DNA of 64,000 bases from Adiantum capillus-veneris (GCA_014529385.2 CM043942.1:105305141-105369140); one strand, 5' to 3'; shown: positions 15,022-24,875, counted from the first letter of the stretch. Notes: a model not told the origin generated them from the sequence alone. Translations and numbers: made by a program.

Positions 15022-16459
15022 ATAGGTATGCAGTCAGGTTTTGAGAAAAAGTGCTTAATGCTTGTCAAAGAGGTTACCCACATGTTAACAGAGAACTTTG
15101 GGGTGTTGCTACTGCCCTCAGGTCCTACAAAGAATATTTCGTTGGTGCTTCAGTTGTGGTAGAGACAGATTGTTTACCATTTATATGGATAATTGCAAAC
15201 TGCACTACTCTGGAAATTGCAATGTTGTGATGGATAGCCTTTATTAAATCTCTTAACCCAGAGTTTTGTCACATTGCAAGCAGAGATAACCCTGTAGAAG
15301 ATATGTTGTCAAGGGCTAGGTATGAAGATGAAGAGGAGATGCTTACCATTAATGGTGATGTGGGCTTAAAGTTCTATACCTCTTCTCATTTACATGCAAG
15401 CTATGGTACTCATGCTCGTGTTTTTGAAGTCTGTTCTGAAGATATGTATGATGGATAATGGCTTTCGATAGGCCATTACCTTAGTACTCTTACTAGGCAA
15501 GAGGGATGGAGTGATCAAGAGTACAAGAGAATCAAGAAAAAGGCTTAGAGCTATTTTTAAAAGGATGGTCATCTATGGAAGCAACCAAAGAATTCAAGAG
15601 GGGTACCACAATGGGTTGTTTGTGATAAAGCAACTCAACAATAGGTGATTAAAGAGTTTCATGAAAGCTTAAGGGCTGGACACAGAGGGGTATCATGTCA
15701 ACTTTTGTCAAAATCAAGGACCGCTACTGGTGGAAGGGAATGTACAAAGATGTTGCACAACTTGTGAAAACTTGCTTAATATGCCAGCAGTATTCTAATG
15801 TATGGGCATTGAGATGGATTACATCCTGCTTATCCATTAGCTATGCATTACAAGTGGGTAGTAGATTTGATTACAATGCGAGTGGGTGTTTGGCATGCGG
15901 TAAATTGTTCTTGCTAGGAAGAGCTTTGTGTACAAAGGCTACAAGTGTTGTATGCAAATTTTTGCTTGAAATTGTGATTTCCAGGTATGGTTGTGTTGGA
16001 AAAATCACTACTGATAGACGAGAGCTGGATGCAAATGAAGCTCCTGAGTTCTTTGCTTGTTTGAGCATCAAATTGTCTCTTACTACGGCATACAATCTAG
16101 AGGGTAATGGGAAAAGTAAAAGAGGGCATCCGCCTATTGTTAAGGTTTTGGCGAAGGCATGCCAAGGACATATTGGTGATTGGCCTAAGCTTCTACCTTT
16201 TGCTTTATGGGCTGATTGCACTACACATAGTTCAGTTACAGGTTATATGCCATTTGAATTAATGCATGGAAAAAAACCCATTATGCCTACAGAGGAGGAA
16301 GTTATGTCTTGGACTATAATGCCATGGGAAGTAGATATGTCTACAGAAGATTTTCTTGCTTTACGTATTTGCCAACTTGAGAGGCGTCAAGAAGATATTG
16401 AGTAGGCCAAGGAAAAGCTCAAGGAGGCAAGATTGAAGAATAAAGTAGCATTTGATGAG
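15022..16459 (+). pseudogene. Ty3/gypsy RNaseH and integrase remnant G4, left half
   Basis: From the first base after the G2 LTR the plus strand reads RNaseH residues (RYAVRF, then YPHVNRELWGVATALRSY, VVVETDCLPFIW, DNPVEDMLSRARYE), with stops. Then comes integrase: the zinc-finger part FHESLRAGHRGVS with CLICQQ, a TTDRRELD block and a GKSKRGHPPIVK block. In the last, the catalytic Glu expected before RGH is Lys. The longest open frame is 15695-16405. It is split by the 9-kb element at 16460 and resumes at 25506. RT and upstream parts are absent. Confidence 0.85.
16455..16459. repeat. Target-site duplication atgag, left copy
   Basis: The five bases atgag directly precede the 9-kb element and recur at 25501-25505 directly after it. 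Confidence 0.9.
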
Positions 16460-16702
16460 TGTGCGCTCCTTGCCGCACTGTCGAAGCAAGGGACTTGCCA
16501 ATACACCATGTGCGAGCCACAAATGGCTCCAAGCACACAACAAGCCTAAACTAGCAAGCTCAAGAGAGCAAAGGGTGTGTCACTCACCGCTCTACGCTCG
16601 CCTTCGTGGTGGATTCCTCGCCGCGATGAAGAAGAAGCTGCAGTCGTGCCACGCTCAACCGCTTCGCCGCCGTCGTGCCTTCGTAATGCTCGATCGCACA
16701 CA

Positions 16703-16801
<99 letters not shown>

Positions 16802-17104
16802 ACAAGGAGGTGAAGAAGAAGAAGATGGAGATGGAGATGGAGCAAGAGCACTCTTCTATTGCACAAATGAGAGAATGAGTGAATTTTAGGTTTAATTCGC
16901 TTTTATGTGAGCTCACCCCATTCACACTTGGGCGCCCATGCTTAGCCAACTAACCCTAGCATGTTCGTGTTAGAGTGCGCCTCTCATCGGCGATCACTCT
17001 ACCTTTTCCTATTGGACCGACAAGCCCGGTGCCTGACTCTACTTAAATAAATAATACACGTCCGTCGTAGGTGATGGGGTGTCCGTGAGCCGTGAGGGTT
17101 AACA
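16460..17104 (-). mobile_element. 3' LTR of the 9-kb element
   Basis: Near-identical to 24876-25500 apart from microsatellite length, a 6-bp repeat-unit difference and eight substitutions. Contains (CT)n followed by (CA)n at 16710-16804. Confidence 0.95.
16710..16804. repeat. (CT)n-(CA)n compound microsatellite in the LTR
   Basis: About 33 CT units pass into about 14 CA units. The partner LTR has the shorter version at 25126-25194. Confidence 0.95.
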
Positions 17105-17117
17105 TGCCCCCCTTTCT
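17105..17117 (-). other. Polypurine tract of the 9-kb element
   Basis: The minus strand reads AGAAAGGGGGGCA directly before the LTR's TG start, the expected site for plus-strand priming. Confidence 0.85.
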
Positions 17118-18737
17118 GATGTAGATTCCGTCCTCGGAAGCTATTGAGTTGAAGCTGGTTCGTCGAGGTGGAAGAGCATTTAAGATGAATGTCCTTAGCC
17201 TTCTTCAGTCACTGCAAAATCAAACAACATTGCCACAGTAATTGCATTCTCATATACAATTAAAAATCACATGCAATTTTAGACAGACAAATTGATTGGT
17301 AAAATAATTTCAAACAATTTGTTAGCAATGAACATTAAATTGCAATGTAATCAAATGCATAAACAGATGTAAAGGTAGAAAATTAAACAAGTCTAGGGTC
17401 GCTAATTTGACGGTCGAAAGGCACTAGAGATCGAATATTAATACCATGGGTAAGCTTCTTAATTATCTGTGGTCAATTAAGTTGTTTAATCGCGAGAGCC
17501 AAGTATTCATGTTCGAGGGCTGACTAGAGGCTATATCTAGAAGACCTTGTAGTTAAGCTATTATAAAAGGAATTTCTCATGAAATCATCGCCTGACTGAT
17601 TACTTTTTCTTTGACCCCCCAAAGTCTTTTCACATTGATTCAATTATGATGTGTGTGCTTATTTTGTATGCCTTGGGTTTTTTGCTTTTCAAGGAAAAGC
17701 GCCCACACTGGGAACCTCTAGGGCTCTAGTACCATAGGCGATACATGTGAGTGAAGTACCAATTTAAGCAGGGTTAAAATTTTACATTGTGGCACTTTGA
17801 TTTTTTGTTTGTTCATTTTCAGCATTTTAATTTTGTAACTTTGGGGGGTCATATGGCACTATTACCCTCCCCAAGCTCATCACATTAGTAAACTCCCTTT
17901 ATAATACTTAAACTAAAGGTCAATAGGGTTAAGCCCACTAGAAAGCCCTAGAACATTTCATACAATGCTGCCTAAATCGGATTAAGAACCTAAGTAACTA
18001 TTGCTTATTAGGAAGGCATTCCCCATGGTATTAAGAGAAGATTTCTAATACCTAGCTTGGTCAAACTAGCTTAGCCGGACTGCTTGATTTTTAAACCTAG
18101 ACAAGTGATTATGACAAAACATTACATTGAATTAAATGTTTGATACTAAGCCAATGCGCTGAATATTATGCTACCAATCACAATCAAAGCAGACAAACAT
18201 GGATGCAAAAAGATAAGGGCAATGCTAATGGACAGAAAACACCTGTTTGTGTTGATGGTCGCGCTTGATTTGAAGTGTGAACGAGAGAAAGGTTCCATGA
18301 AGGTCCAAATCCTACCAATAGCAACACGCTCCTGTACACACTAGGAAACAAAAGGAATACCTCCAAGAGGCACATTAGTGGAAAAAGAGAACTTTGCTAA
18401 TCACTCAACTCTAAAATAGAAACACTCCTATCGTACTAATCTTACCTACCCTCCATCACTCAAGTGATGAGGATCAAAGGTGTTTCATGACATAGGTTTC
18501 TGTTTCACTGTACCAAATGTGACATGTGTAGGTCTGAGTCAATGTTTTGACTTTTAATGTGCATACTCGTTTGCTAATTGCTCTTGCTCTTTATTTTTTT
18601 ATTTTTTTTATTTTGTGAGTATAAAGCTTTATATATACATTCCCTAAGATCGGAGATTAAGAGGTCAGGGAGAAAGGTTGAGAGGGAAGCAAGTGAATGA
18701 TGGATGTCCACAAACACTCCCCCCTTCCTTGGGTAGA
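17118..18737 (-). other. 3' untranslated region of the 9-kb element
   Basis: About 1.6 kb without coding signal. Just after the polyprotein stop it holds a second purine-rich block (minus strand GGAAGGGGGGAGTG, about 18717-18731), and 80-100 bp on a TATATATAA box (about 18631-18639). See findings. Confidence 0.6.
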
Positions 18738-19799
18738 TCATACCGTTTGAAATGAGCTTGTCACCCTTTGAAACCAATTGTTCCAATTGGTAATAGGTGA
18801 GGATTTTTGCCAGTAGTTTTCTATTACCCTAGGTGCCTCGTCAAGTTGCAAGGGTGGTAAGGTACTCTCCCAGGATCGAACTTGAAGTGGTTCATCAGGT
18901 GATTCTTGAACACTGGGAGGTGTGGATTCTTTGGTAGCTTCATGGAGGTCCACTACTATAGATGGAGGCTGTGTAGAAGCTTTTACCTCTATGGATGTAT
19001 TACATGAGGAGCTAGAAGCTTCATGGGACTCCCCCCTTCCTGAGCTAGGTGGAACAAATCGTTCTTTCTTTGGTACCCAAACTAGCTCGGGAGCGGGTGT
19101 GTAGCATTCTGTGATTTTTTTCTTTCCACGATCATTTATTCGTTTTGGAGCTACGGGATTGGGCTCACTTGGGTCAAGTGATAGGTAAGAGCACAATCTA
19201 CGTTTTGGCACCCAGATTTGATCATTTCCTTGATAGTAGCCTTGGGATTCCAATAGTCGTTTAGGTATCCATCGCAACATTTTCTTACTTTTCTTGGAGC
19301 GAGTGGTACGTTTCTTACAAGGCTTCTGTTTTTTAGCACTAGCTATGGTCACTAAAGAAGCTTTAGGGACCCACTTGTATGTTTTCTTCGTTACATTAGG
19401 ATGAGTCTTGTTGGAAGCGATATGCATTGCTTGTAGCATATTTAAGGGTACAAGCATTTCATCCCCCTCAGGTGTTACCCAGGTCGTCCCCCTATTTCCC
19501 CAAGTGTCTATGGTTGCTGCTAGGTGGACCCAGTCTACGTTGTCTGATTCCGTCATACCCGGTAACACATCCATGTAAGGAGAATCTTGGCCAATGTCTG
19601 TATCCTTCTTACAAGTGTAACAATATTGTAGTGGGGCCAAGTGAAGTGTGGTGTCAGAGCAATGATCAATAATGGTTTTACTCCCTAAGGGGTGTACCTT
19701 ACCAGTCACCAAATCCACTCTAAGGACAGAGTCTTGGAATTGCAAATAGACATGATTTTTAGACCAATCGTGAACCATTTGTGCTTCCCTCATGAATGG
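18738..19799 (-). CDS. C-terminal region of the Gag-protease polyprotein, W-[VI]-P-K repeats
   Basis: This 351-codon open frame is in phase with the Gag-protease frame and separated from it only by one TGA inside the ILG(R)PFM motif, so it was once one protein. It begins with the end of the protease (HDW...VYLQF). Around residues 84-125 a block (WVHLAATIDTWGN, then GDEMLVPLN) weakly matches the post-protease block of the remnant at 42853-43287. Then come four short repeats, KWVPK, RWIPK, IWVPK and VWVPK, at residues 141, 175, 194 and 239, set in very basic sequence (residues 155-180). No RT motif is present. The role of the region after the protease is unknown; nucleic-acid binding is only a guess from its charge. 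Confidence 0.75.
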   Translation of the reverse strand, partial: PFMREAQMVHDWSKNHVYLQFQDSVLRVDLVTGKVHPLGSKTIIDHCSDTTLHLAPLQYCYTCKKDTDIGQDSPYMDVLPGMTESDNVDWVHLAATIDTWGNRGTTWVTPEGDEMLVPLNMLQAMHIASNKTHPNVTKKTYKWVPKASLVTIASAKKQKPCKKRTTRSKKSKKMLRWIPKRLLESQGYYQGNDQIWVPKRRLCSYLSLDPSEPNPVAPKRINDRGKKKITECYTPAPELVWVPKKERFVPPSSGRGESHEASSSSCNTSIEVKASTQPPSIVVDLHEATKESTPPSVQESPDEPLQVRSWESTLPPLQLDEAPRVIENYWQKSSPITNWNNWFQRVTSSFQTV

Positions 19800-22700
19800 T
19801 CATCCTAAAATCATTTCATATGACATAAGGTGTTTAGAGAAATCCATTACAATGAACGTGTGTCGTACCTTGTGTCCTAGAACTTTGATCTTAAGATCCT
19901 TGAGCATCCCCATAGGTTTGGCTATGGTACCATTTGCCATCTTTACCACAATGTTAGTAACACTGAGGCGGGGTTTTCCCATGGATTCCCAACAATCTTT
20001 TGTAACGATGCTAACTCCTGCACCACCATCAAGAATTCCCTTTATAGTTAATCCCTTGGTAGTGATGGGTAGAGTCGCATTAGACTTGTCGCCTTCAAAA
20101 TACTGCCCTAATTCGTTAATGGGTACCTCGATCACAGACTCATGTCCATCTAAGTCAAGTGATTGCACATGATTTTCCTCATCAATCATAATCGAGTCAG
20201 GCCTATTTGGTTGCGCAAACTGTGGTAATCCCGTTCGTAGCTCTCCGTTAAGGAATGCTCGAAGTGCAAGGAATAACTCAGGATCTCCATACAGCTTTGC
20301 TATGATCGTGGTTCGGACCTCAGAAGACATGAAGTCCACTAGTTTGGCAACATTCATTTGCGTTTTGCAGGGTGTAGGTCCTTGACTAGGAACTGGTGAG
20401 GATGGAATCTCATATTCCTCAATGGGATCAGGTATTCCTTCGTTAAACATCCTTTCCAACAAGAAGGGTGTATGCTCACTTTCTGATGTCCCGTCCTCAC
20501 TCCCTTCTTGGATGATACTAGATATGGCTAACGGTCTATGGTTCATGTGGGGTGGATGAACTTGCGTGGGAAACACTGTGTCATGAATTTTGACATGCAT
20601 GGGTTCTGGTTCTAGTTTCCTTTGAGTCTCCTCCACTAAACCTCTTAGATGTTTCACCTGCTCAATCTCGTCTACTGGGTTTGGGTACGTCCCAATCTTC
20701 TTTTTACAATTCTTCCCTTTTTGCCCCTGCGGTTTATCTTGGGGGTCTTGGATTGGATTTGGAAACACTTGTGGTGTTTTCAGAGGCTCTTTATGGTTTT
20801 CTCTTATTCGGTTTTCATTTGGTTCCATGTTACGGTTTTCTTTGTCTGTCTTTCCCTTTGTGGTATTGGTTCTAGTCTCCATTGTCTCGATTGAATCTGA
20901 ATCATCCTCGAGGTCATTCATATACACGGGGTCATCTCCTGTTCCTATGTTTGTTTTGGAACTTGGCTTTGAATTTCCCGTATTCTGCGACCTCTTCCTT
21001 CGTGTCTTCTTTTTCTTTGCTTGGATAACTGACGCGGTATCTCTCTCTTTGAGGATATGGCCTGGCCCTTGAAGCATGGACCGTGTAATCGCATAAGCGG
21101 GTGCGACGGGTGGTATTGGCGATGTCACACTAGCAATTTCGACCAAATTTAGGGGTGTGATTTTAGGCGCATTTGGGTTATAGGGGCATTGGGCAATAAA
21201 GTGATCTATGCCACAACGATTACATGTGAGTATTGGCATTGCAGACGTGCTCCCTTGATTCATTTGCATCTGTGCAGCATTCTTTTGTAGCCTAATAGGG
21301 CACTCCGCTGCTCGATGTGGTCCACCACACTCGTAGCATTGAAGAGGTGGCCTCCTAGCCTGGGTGTTGATATTTTGACCTCTGGATGCGAGAGCAGCAG
21401 CTTGATAAACCGGCTTGACTTGTCCCCAACAATCTTCCATGTAGTATATAGGACACTCTTCCAATGTATCAAGTCCGTAGGCAATACTAGTGTCTATTTC
21501 CTCCTCACAGCCATCTGCATAAGCATTAGATGGCTCGCAACCCACTTGGTTCATAGGGGCGACTCTTGGATGCGGGGGCTGCGGTCCTAGCACAGGAGGT
21601 GGTAGCGGTGTAGCTTGTACAACATTTTGAGATCTAGGGACCATGTGTTGCGGTAGTTGCTCAACAGGTGGAGCAGGCATCAATACAGGAGCTCGAGGTG
21701 CATCCGTCCAGGCTACAGGTGGTCTATTTGCCATCATACGTTTGATCATTAAAAAATCCTTAGCTTGGTGACCATACCTACCACATGCGTTGCAAGTTCC
21801 ATTAAATTTTACTCTAAACGAAGGGCACTCACTAGTGCTATGTGGACCTAAGCAAATGGAACACCATTCTTGCTCCCTTCTTGGATACATGTGACCATTT
21901 TGAGGGGGTCGATTATCCTTAAGAGACTCTTGGATTGCCTTGGTGAGGTCTGTCAAGAATGTCTCAAATACCTTTGGCTCATTGGCAATGGGCTTTGCAG
22001 TCATGGGTTCATACTCAATGGCTTGTGAGCTAGTGGATCTCGTGTCAGTAGACACCCTCATGCCTGCTATCATCAAGTTGTCCTCTAATTGGATTGCATT
22101 GGCAGTGACATCTTCCCAGGTTGTGATACCTCTAATCACTAGTCCATTATAGATTCCTTCATTCCTCAACCCTCGAATGAATCGATCAAGCAGTTGGTTA
22201 TTGTTGAAGCGCTCATTTACAGGGCAGCGAGAGTTTAAGTGCTTTAGACAACTAATGAAGTCCCTTACTGACTCTCCTTCCTTACGTTCGGCCTTCTGTA
22301 GCTGAGATGCTACACCCCAAAGCACACCTTCTCGTATGTACTCCTTTAGAAACAACCTTCGAAGGGTAGGGTAGATTGTTTTCTCGTCCACCCTTAGGGT
22401 TCTATACCAATCTCCAGCCTTCCCACTTAATGTCAAGCTTAAGGAATTGCACTTATGTAGTTCGTTGCGTTCCCCTAAGGAATCACATACTTGTTCAAAC
22501 ACTTGAATGTGTTTTCTAGCATCTTTGTCCCCATTGAATTTTTGCGTGAGTTTGGCAATTTGTACTGCCTTACTTCTAGGCTCTCTATCAGATGCATGAC
22601 GCATATTTTCCGCGATAGATCGACCTATGGTTTGAGCAAACACTGCCAAGTCACCTATGTGAGGAGGCAGGGCCGGTGGAGGTACTCTTGGAATCATATG

Positions 22701-23159
22701 TGGGAGAGGGGCGGGTACCGGTCTTGGCATATGTGTGGATGATGCAGGATATGGAACATAACCGGGCATAGGTCCACTCGGATAAGGGCTAGGGAGCGGC
22801 ACTCGAGGAGCATAAGCAAGTGGTACAATTGGAGGTGTGGGGGCCATGTGTGCATAAGGGGCTAGAGGCACATACGGTCGAGGCCCCATATTAGGTACTA
22901 CGACACTAGGTAGTGGAACTGCGCTAACCGTAGATGTCATCGGTACATTCTCTGTCAGGCTTATCCCTGGAGTGAGCACTGTGTTTTCCTTAATAGAGGG
23001 TTGAGCCAAGTTAGGGAAGCTAAATTTGTCGCTAGGAGGCTCAGATTCCATAGAGACCCCAGGTGAAATGATGTAAGATGGGTCCATGGGGCTCATTAGA
23101 GGAGTCTCCATTTGTGATAGAGTAGGCTGTTGAGCCTTGCTCGTATCCAGAAATCTCAT
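19800..23159 (-). CDS. Gag with four zinc knuckles and retropepsin, non-autonomous LTR element
   Basis: 1119 codons. Residues 1-180 are Pro-rich. About 190-375 form a Retrotrans_gag-type capsid region with LTQKFNGDKDARKHIQVFEQ, then LTLSGKAGDWYRTL, then ERKEGESVRDFISCLKHL. Four zinc-knuckle-like motifs follow: CSICLGPHSTSEC (about 430), CNACGRYGHQAKDF (about 455, last Cys replaced by Phe), CYECGGPHRAAEC (about 607) and CNRCGIDHFIAQC (about 645). A Lys/Glu-rich acidic linker precedes the retropepsin near 1040, with active site LDGGAGVSIVT and ending at MILG before a TGA. The second conserved stretch is MANGTIAKPMGML. The frame is in phase with 23187-23918 and 18738-19799. It would make virus-like particles and process itself; RT would have to come from elsewhere. 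Confidence 0.9.
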   Translation of the reverse strand: MRFLDTSKAQQPTLSQMETPLMSPMDPSYIISPGVSMESEPPSDKFSFPNLAQPSIKENTVLTPGISLTENVPMTSTVSAVPLPSVVVPNMGPRPYVPLAPYAHMAPTPPIVPLAYAPRVPLPSPYPSGPMPGYVPYPASSTHMPRPVPAPLPHMIPRVPPPALPPHIGDLAVFAQTIGRSIAENMRHASDREPRSKAVQIAKLTQKFNGDKDARKHIQVFEQVCDSLGERNELHKCNSLSLTLSGKAGDWYRTLRVDEKTIYPTLRRLFLKEYIREGVLWGVASQLQKAERKEGESVRDFISCLKHLNSRCPVNERFNNNQLLDRFIRGLRNEGIYNGLVIRGITTWEDVTANAIQLEDNLMIAGMRVSTDTRSTSSQAIEYEPMTAKPIANEPKVFETFLTDLTKAIQESLKDNRPPQNGHMYPRREQEWCSICLGPHSTSECPSFRVKFNGTCNACGRYGHQAKDFLMIKRMMANRPPVAWTDAPRAPVLMPAPPVEQLPQHMVPRSQNVVQATPLPPPVLGPQPPHPRVAPMNQVGCEPSNAYADGCEEEIDTSIAYGLDTLEECPIYYMEDCWGQVKPVYQAAALASRGQNINTQARRPPLQCYECGGPHRAAECPIRLQKNAAQMQMNQGSTSAMPILTCNRCGIDHFIAQCPYNPNAPKITPLNLVEIASVTSPIPPVAPAYAITRSMLQGPGHILKERDTASVIQAKKKKTRRKRSQNTGNSKPSSKTNIGTGDDPVYMNDLEDDSDSIETMETRTNTTKGKTDKENRNMEPNENRIRENHKEPLKTPQVFPNPIQDPQDKPQGQKGKNCKKKIGTYPNPVDEIEQVKHLRGLVEETQRKLEPEPMHVKIHDTVFPTQVHPPHMNHRPLAISSIIQEGSEDGTSESEHTPFLLERMFNEGIPDPIEEYEIPSSPVPSQGPTPCKTQMNVAKLVDFMSSEVRTTIIAKLYGDPELFLALRAFLNGELRTGLPQFAQPNRPDSIMIDEENHVQSLDLDGHESVIEVPINELGQYFEGDKSNATLPITTKGLTIKGILDGGAGVSIVTKDCWESMGKPRLSVTNIVVKMANGTIAKPMGMLKDLKIKVLGHKVRHTFIVMDFSKHLMSYEMILG

Positions 23160-23186
23160 GGGGCCAGTTGAGAGTATATTTACCCC

Positions 23187-23918
23187 TCAATTTTGCCTTT
23201 CCGATTGAATAATGCCATGGATAACATTACATATCATTTTCTGTTGATCTTCGATGCTCGTGGCACTAGAGGTGGATTGTACAATCTCTATCCATCCTAC
23301 ATGGTAGGCGTGGCCAGAGTGTAGATCCATCAACACCTCAGTGTGGAGGTCGTATGTCCAATGATCATTAATGAACAATCCTTCTAGAGTCGACGTGTTA
23401 ACGGTTTCTTGTGAGGTAGAAGCAATGTTGCTCCCCGTGGTTTTACTTGTTGCCAACGGTACTCTAGAGGGAACTTCTGAAGGAGGCAGCTCAACAAGGC
23501 CTTCTTGGTAAGAAGTTGGCAGGATATCCACATGGACACTCTTTGGGGGTGTGGGGTCCACGTGCGATGTGAAAGGAGAGTCCACTTCCCCACCCCCTTC
23601 GTGTGCTTCATTTGCATCAGGTTCCGAGCGAGTAGCTCTACCTAATGTTTCCATGAAACGGCTAAACATACTAGTACTAGGCTGTGGAGCTTCGGGAGGT
23701 GCATGGCCTTCTCTCTCAGTGTTTTGGTTAGGGTATGCTTCCATGATTTCTGAGTCGGAGGAGGAATCACTAGCGGCTATTTTAGGGTCTTGGGTGGTGC
23801 TACCTTGTGTCCCCGCTGAGGGTCTAGAGCCTATCGTGGATGGGTAATGGGTGTCCGTATGAACAGAGGCACCCTCAATATGCTCGTGTTCTAGCACCCA
23901 CCCAGAGCGTAAGTGCAT
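23187..23918 (-). CDS. N-terminal region of the same polyprotein, MHLRSG start
   Basis: 243 codons beginning MHLRSGWVLEHEH; LRSG-type starts are common in plant gypsy Gag proteins. It is in phase with 19800-23159, and the only break is a TGA at 23187-23189, nine codons before the next ATG. So it is most simply the true N-terminus of Gag, and 23918 is the likely original start. The region is Ser/Thr/Pro-rich and acidic. The last 60 residues (about 180-243) look more ordered (HWTYDLHTEVLMDLHSG). I recognise no enzyme domain. Confidence 0.75.
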   Translation of the reverse strand: MHLRSGWVLEHEHIEGASVHTDTHYPSTIGSRPSAGTQGSTTQDPKIAASDSSSDSEIMEAYPNQNTEREGHAPPEAPQPSTSMFSRFMETLGRATRSEPDANEAHEGGGEVDSPFTSHVDPTPPKSVHVDILPTSYQEGLVELPPSEVPSRVPLATSKTTGSNIASTSQETVNTSTLEGLFINDHWTYDLHTEVLMDLHSGHAYHVGWIEIVQSTSSATSIEDQQKMICNVIHGIIQSERQN

Positions 23919-24856
23919 GTGCTTTTGATACCCTAAGGTGTCAAAAAGCTGCTCTAGGAGGCTTTGTGACTAGTTTTTAGCGTGTTTTTTGTTTGTTTTT
24001 TTGCTAGATTTTTTAGAGCGTGTCGTGGAATGGGTCGTGTGATAGCTTGAAACGAGCGTATCGCTAGGAGGGACGCGCTGTGCTTTACAGCCCACCGTTT
24101 GGTTCTATTTTGCTCCAGAAAAGCCCAAAACAGTCTTTTCCTAGCTGGGGAACTAGGCTCCAAATAGCAAGTCTAAGGGTGCAAGTGGGAAGAGAAGGGA
24201 GGAGAGTGGAGGACTTGTCCCACATGCTCTCATTCCCTCTTGAGGAGGTAGGGTATATATATAAGAGTGAGTCTAGTATATATCATAAGACTGAGGATTG
24301 AGGCTTGGGCTTGGGGAACCGATCCCGATCTAACTTTTATACAAACCAACCCGTCCGTTTTAAAACTCACGTTTTTTATTTTTGAAAATTAACCTCCTCG
24401 AAAATCTAACCTCCCCCTCGCTCACGTTTTTATTTTTCGAGTTTTTATTTTTCGATTTTATTTTTTTTTTGCGATATTATTTGGTACGCGTTTTGGTGCG
24501 CGTTGACCTCACCTAACTATTTACTGTCCCTCCTACCTACTGACCTGCTAATCAGTGGTTCACCTAATTACTACTGCTTAATTAACTAACTGTGCGCCTA
24601 ACTGTGCACAAACCAGAAAACACAGAAAACATAGAAAATGCAGAAATTGAAACTTGACAGAACTGTGCAGTGCAAACCAGAAAATGCAGAAAACACAGAA
24701 ACGCAAGAAATGCTAACTGTGCAGTGCAAACCAAAAAACGCAAAAAACAGAAATCTCCACACAACTACACACACTCATTCCCTGCTTTTCCTATGATAGA
24801 AATTGCACCACAAGAAAGCGTAAAGTGCTTAACCGAGCTTAGTGTAGGGCATTTCC
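23919..24856 (-). other. 5' leader of the 9-kb element with tandem repeats
   Basis: About 940 bp between primer site and first ATG with no credible frame. It contains three degenerate units beginning aactgtgca at about 24598, 24661 and 24715, unit length 50-65 bp, rich in cagaaaa. Confidence 0.7.
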
Positions 24857-24873
24857 CCGGCAGCGGCGCCAAA
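24857..24873 (-). other. Primer binding site, tRNA-Asp type
   Basis: The minus strand reads TGGCGCCGCTGCCGGGG, two to three bases after the LTR end. It differs by one base from the common plant tRNA-Asp primer site. Confidence 0.85.
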
Positions 24874-24875
24874 AA

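Noticed and set aside
20649-21072. Plus-strand frames opposite the Gag-protease polyprotein
   Set aside because: Antisense shadows of the minus-strand coding region; no motifs.
24250-24275. TATATATATAAGAG box on the plus strand as a promoter
   Set aside because: It points against the element that contains it, with no gene downstream; AT-rich boxes are common here.
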